This document shows positions 5,379 to 6,511 of a stretch of 6,511 nucleotides of DNA, piece after piece. The stretch is from NCBI GenBank assembly GCA_031287505.1, contig JAITSW010000062.1, forward strand, positions 1 through 6,511, given 5' to 3'. Each line of letters starts with the position of its first letter. The first letter of the stretch is position 1. Under the pieces are notes generated by a model that had not been told where the DNA came from, searched no databases, and was given only the letters and a program-made list of their open reading frames with translations. The DNA comes from Propionibacteriaceae bacterium. GTDB lineage: Bacteria > Actinomycetota > Actinomycetes > Propionibacteriales > Propionibacteriaceae. Both the position numbers and the translations under genes were made by a program.

Positions 5379-6152
5379 CTACTTGCGGTTTTGCACGTAT
5401 GCTTCGATTACCTCTTCCGCAGGGCCGTCGAGCATCAATTCCCCTTTTTCTATCCAGATCACCCGATCGCAGGTATCGGCGATAGAACGCATGGAGTGGG
5501 AGACGTGGAAGATTGTGCCGGCGTTGTCTCGAATCTCAAGGATGCGAGCTTCAGAACGCTTCGCAAAGCGCCTATCTCCGACGGAAAGAGCTTCGTCCAC
5601 AATCAAGATTTCATGCTGTTGGATAGTGGCAATCGAGAATTTCAATCGCGCCTGCATGCCGGACGAGTAAGTGCGCATGGGCAGGTCGATGACGTCTTGC
5701 AGCTCGGCGAATTCGGCGATCTCGGGTACCAAAGCCTCGATCTCTTTGCGGGGCAGCCCCAACGCCAAGCCGCCGAGGATAATGTTTCGCTCCCCGGAAA
5801 GATCGGGGATTAGAGCCGCGCCCACGCCCAGCATGTTCGGCCGGGACTTTGCGTAGACGGCACCGGAGGCGGGGGTGGTCAAGCCGGTTATCGCCCGCAT
5901 GAGGGTGGATTTGCCGGAGCCGTTTGAGCCAATCACGCCGATAGACTCGTTCTCATAGGCAATTAGGGAAATTCCTTTGAGAGCGTGAACGGTACGCACC
6001 CCGCGCCTGTTGGTGTTTAAGACGCGTCCGCCAGGAGAAGTCATTCGTTTGCCGGAGGCGTATACCCGGTATTTCACATGCAGGTTATCCACGATAACCG
6101 TCGGCTGCCGGCTGCCCGGATCGGCGGGGTTGCCCAGATCAGTTGCGTCCAT
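5379..6152 (-). CDS. Teichoic acid/polysaccharide export ABC transporter ATPase (TagH/Wzt type)
   Basis: This 257-residue ATPase powers export of a lipid-linked surface polymer together with the ABC-2 permease encoded just upstream. Visible motifs, numbered from the ATG at 6152, are Walker A GSNGSGKST (75-83), signature YSSGM (162-166), Walker B ILIVDEAL (182-189, with D186 and E187), and the H-loop histidine in FHVSHS (H219). The spacing SGERNIILGGLALGL after the Q-loop region, and LSVGDRRFAKRSEARI after Walker B, are typical of the TagH/Wzt/RfbE subfamily. There is no long C-terminal carbohydrate-binding domain, so it resembles the short TagH/Wzm-linked type rather than the Wzt that reads glycan ends. 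The ATG at 6152 is preceded by GAGGAG at 4 nt and overlaps the permease stop by 14 nt, indicating translational coupling. An extension up to 6215 would overlap the permease much further without benefit. Whether the cargo is teichoic acid or another glycan cannot be told from this protein alone. Confidence 0.93.
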   Translation of the reverse strand: MDATDLGNPADPGSRQPTVIVDNLHVKYRVYASGKRMTSPGGRVLNTNRRGVRTVHALKGISLIAYENESIGVIGSNGSGKSTLMRAITGLTTPASGAVYAKSRPNMLGVGAALIPDLSGERNIILGGLALGLPRKEIEALVPEIAEFAELQDVIDLPMRTYSSGMQARLKFSIATIQQHEILIVDEALSVGDRRFAKRSEARILEIRDNAGTIFHVSHSMRSIADTCDRVIWIEKGELMLDGPAEEVIEAYVQNRK

Positions 6153-6511
6153 AACGCTCCTCGGCAACCCAGAAGAAGATGACGCCGCCCACAAAGACGA
6201 CCACCGACCAAACACACAGTGATGCCCAGTACATCGGGTTCATGGGTTTGTCCATCAAGAAGCAGCGGGCGAGCTGTAGCACCTGATAGAGCGGGTAGTA
6301 ATCGAAAATCGCAACCGCCCACGGCATGGCGTCAAAGATTTTGTTGATGTCGAACAGGACTCCCGAAGAGTAGAAAAGAATGCGGGAGACAAATGGCAAA
6401 ACCTGTGTGAGATCTCTGACATGCACAGTCAAGCGGGCGGCGAAAAGGGTGATTCCGGTATTTAAAAGGGAAAAAAGAACCAAAAGCGGGATAAGGAAAA
6501 GCCCTTGCGGA
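6139..6511 (-). CDS. ABC-2 type polysaccharide/teichoic acid export permease, C-terminal part (TagG/Wzm type)
   Basis: The gene enters from the right edge and only its last 123 codons are visible; the 5' part, including the start, lies outside the window. Three hydrophobic segments are seen: one at the very beginning of the visible part (LFLIPLLVLFSLLNTGITL), one around VLPFVSRILFYSSGVLFD, and the last one WASLCVWSVVVFVGGVIFFWV before a short charged tail. The run VHVRDLTQVLPFVSRILFYSSGVLFD is the RDL motif and the 'yxSpV' type segment of ABC-2 glycan exporters (TagG, Wzm, RfbA/D). It forms the channel in the cytoplasmic membrane for the ATPase encoded next, with which it overlaps by 14 nt. 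The cargo should be a polymer built with the CDP-activated unit from the fusion enzyme further downstream, which is an inference from gene order. Confidence 0.88.
   Translation of the reverse strand, partial: PQGLFLIPLLVLFSLLNTGITLFAARLTVHVRDLTQVLPFVSRILFYSSGVLFDINKIFDAMPWAVAIFDYYPLYQVLQLARCFLMDKPMNPMYWASLCVWSVVVFVGGVIFFWVAEERYGRN
6157..6162 (-). promoter_or_regulatory. Ribosome binding site of the ABC ATPase gene
   Basis: GAGGAG on the - strand ends 4 nt before the ATG at 6152 and lies within the last codons of the permease. It decides the ATPase start against upstream in-frame codons. The strong site contrasts with the leaderless + strand genes in this window. Confidence 0.7.

Overview
The window reads as chromosomal DNA from a Gram-positive actinobacterium of moderate GC. 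Evidence for this is a polyphosphate-type ROK glucokinase close to the mycobacterial PPGK, a DUF1707/LiaF-C protein of a kind common in actinobacteria, TANNNT-type -10 boxes sitting 6-7 nt in front of start codons (leaderless mRNAs), and teichoic-acid style export and precursor genes. A lower-GC family such as Actinomycetaceae would fit, but this is an inference and no species is claimed.

Layout. Positions 1-311 hold no gene I can support. They carry two copies of a 33-34 bp repeat flanking a perfect 7-bp hairpin, and then a leaderless promoter. On the + strand come a DUF1707 + LiaF-C-like protein (312-995) and a polyphosphate glucokinase (1075-1827), each with its own -10 box. They converge on argS, which lies on the - strand (about 3569 to 1935). 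Positions 3570-3977 form a 408-bp gene-free block. It contains a set of competing inverted repeats, another hairpin, and a mosaic of two short direct repeats (A and B, two copies each). From 3978 to the right edge everything is on the - strand and, in transcription order, is an ABC-2 polysaccharide/teichoic acid export permease (cut by the window edge), its ATPase (14-nt overlap with the permease), and a fusion protein. The fusion joins a glycerol-3-phosphate cytidylyltransferase (TagD-like) domain to a Gfo/Idh/MocA oxidoreductase domain.

How the parts fit. The permease/ATPase pair is the inner-membrane exporter of a lipid-linked cell-surface polymer. The fusion enzyme probably makes a CDP-activated polyol phosphate for that polymer, with the oxidoreductase half possibly supplying the polyol phosphate, as in the fused reductase/cytidylyltransferase enzymes for CDP-ribitol. 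The DUF1707/LiaF-like protein may belong to envelope-stress sensing, while ppgK and argS are housekeeping genes. The most notable points are the TagD-Gfo/Idh fusion, the covarying repeat pair upstream of the DUF1707 gene, and the mutually exclusive hairpins upstream of argS.
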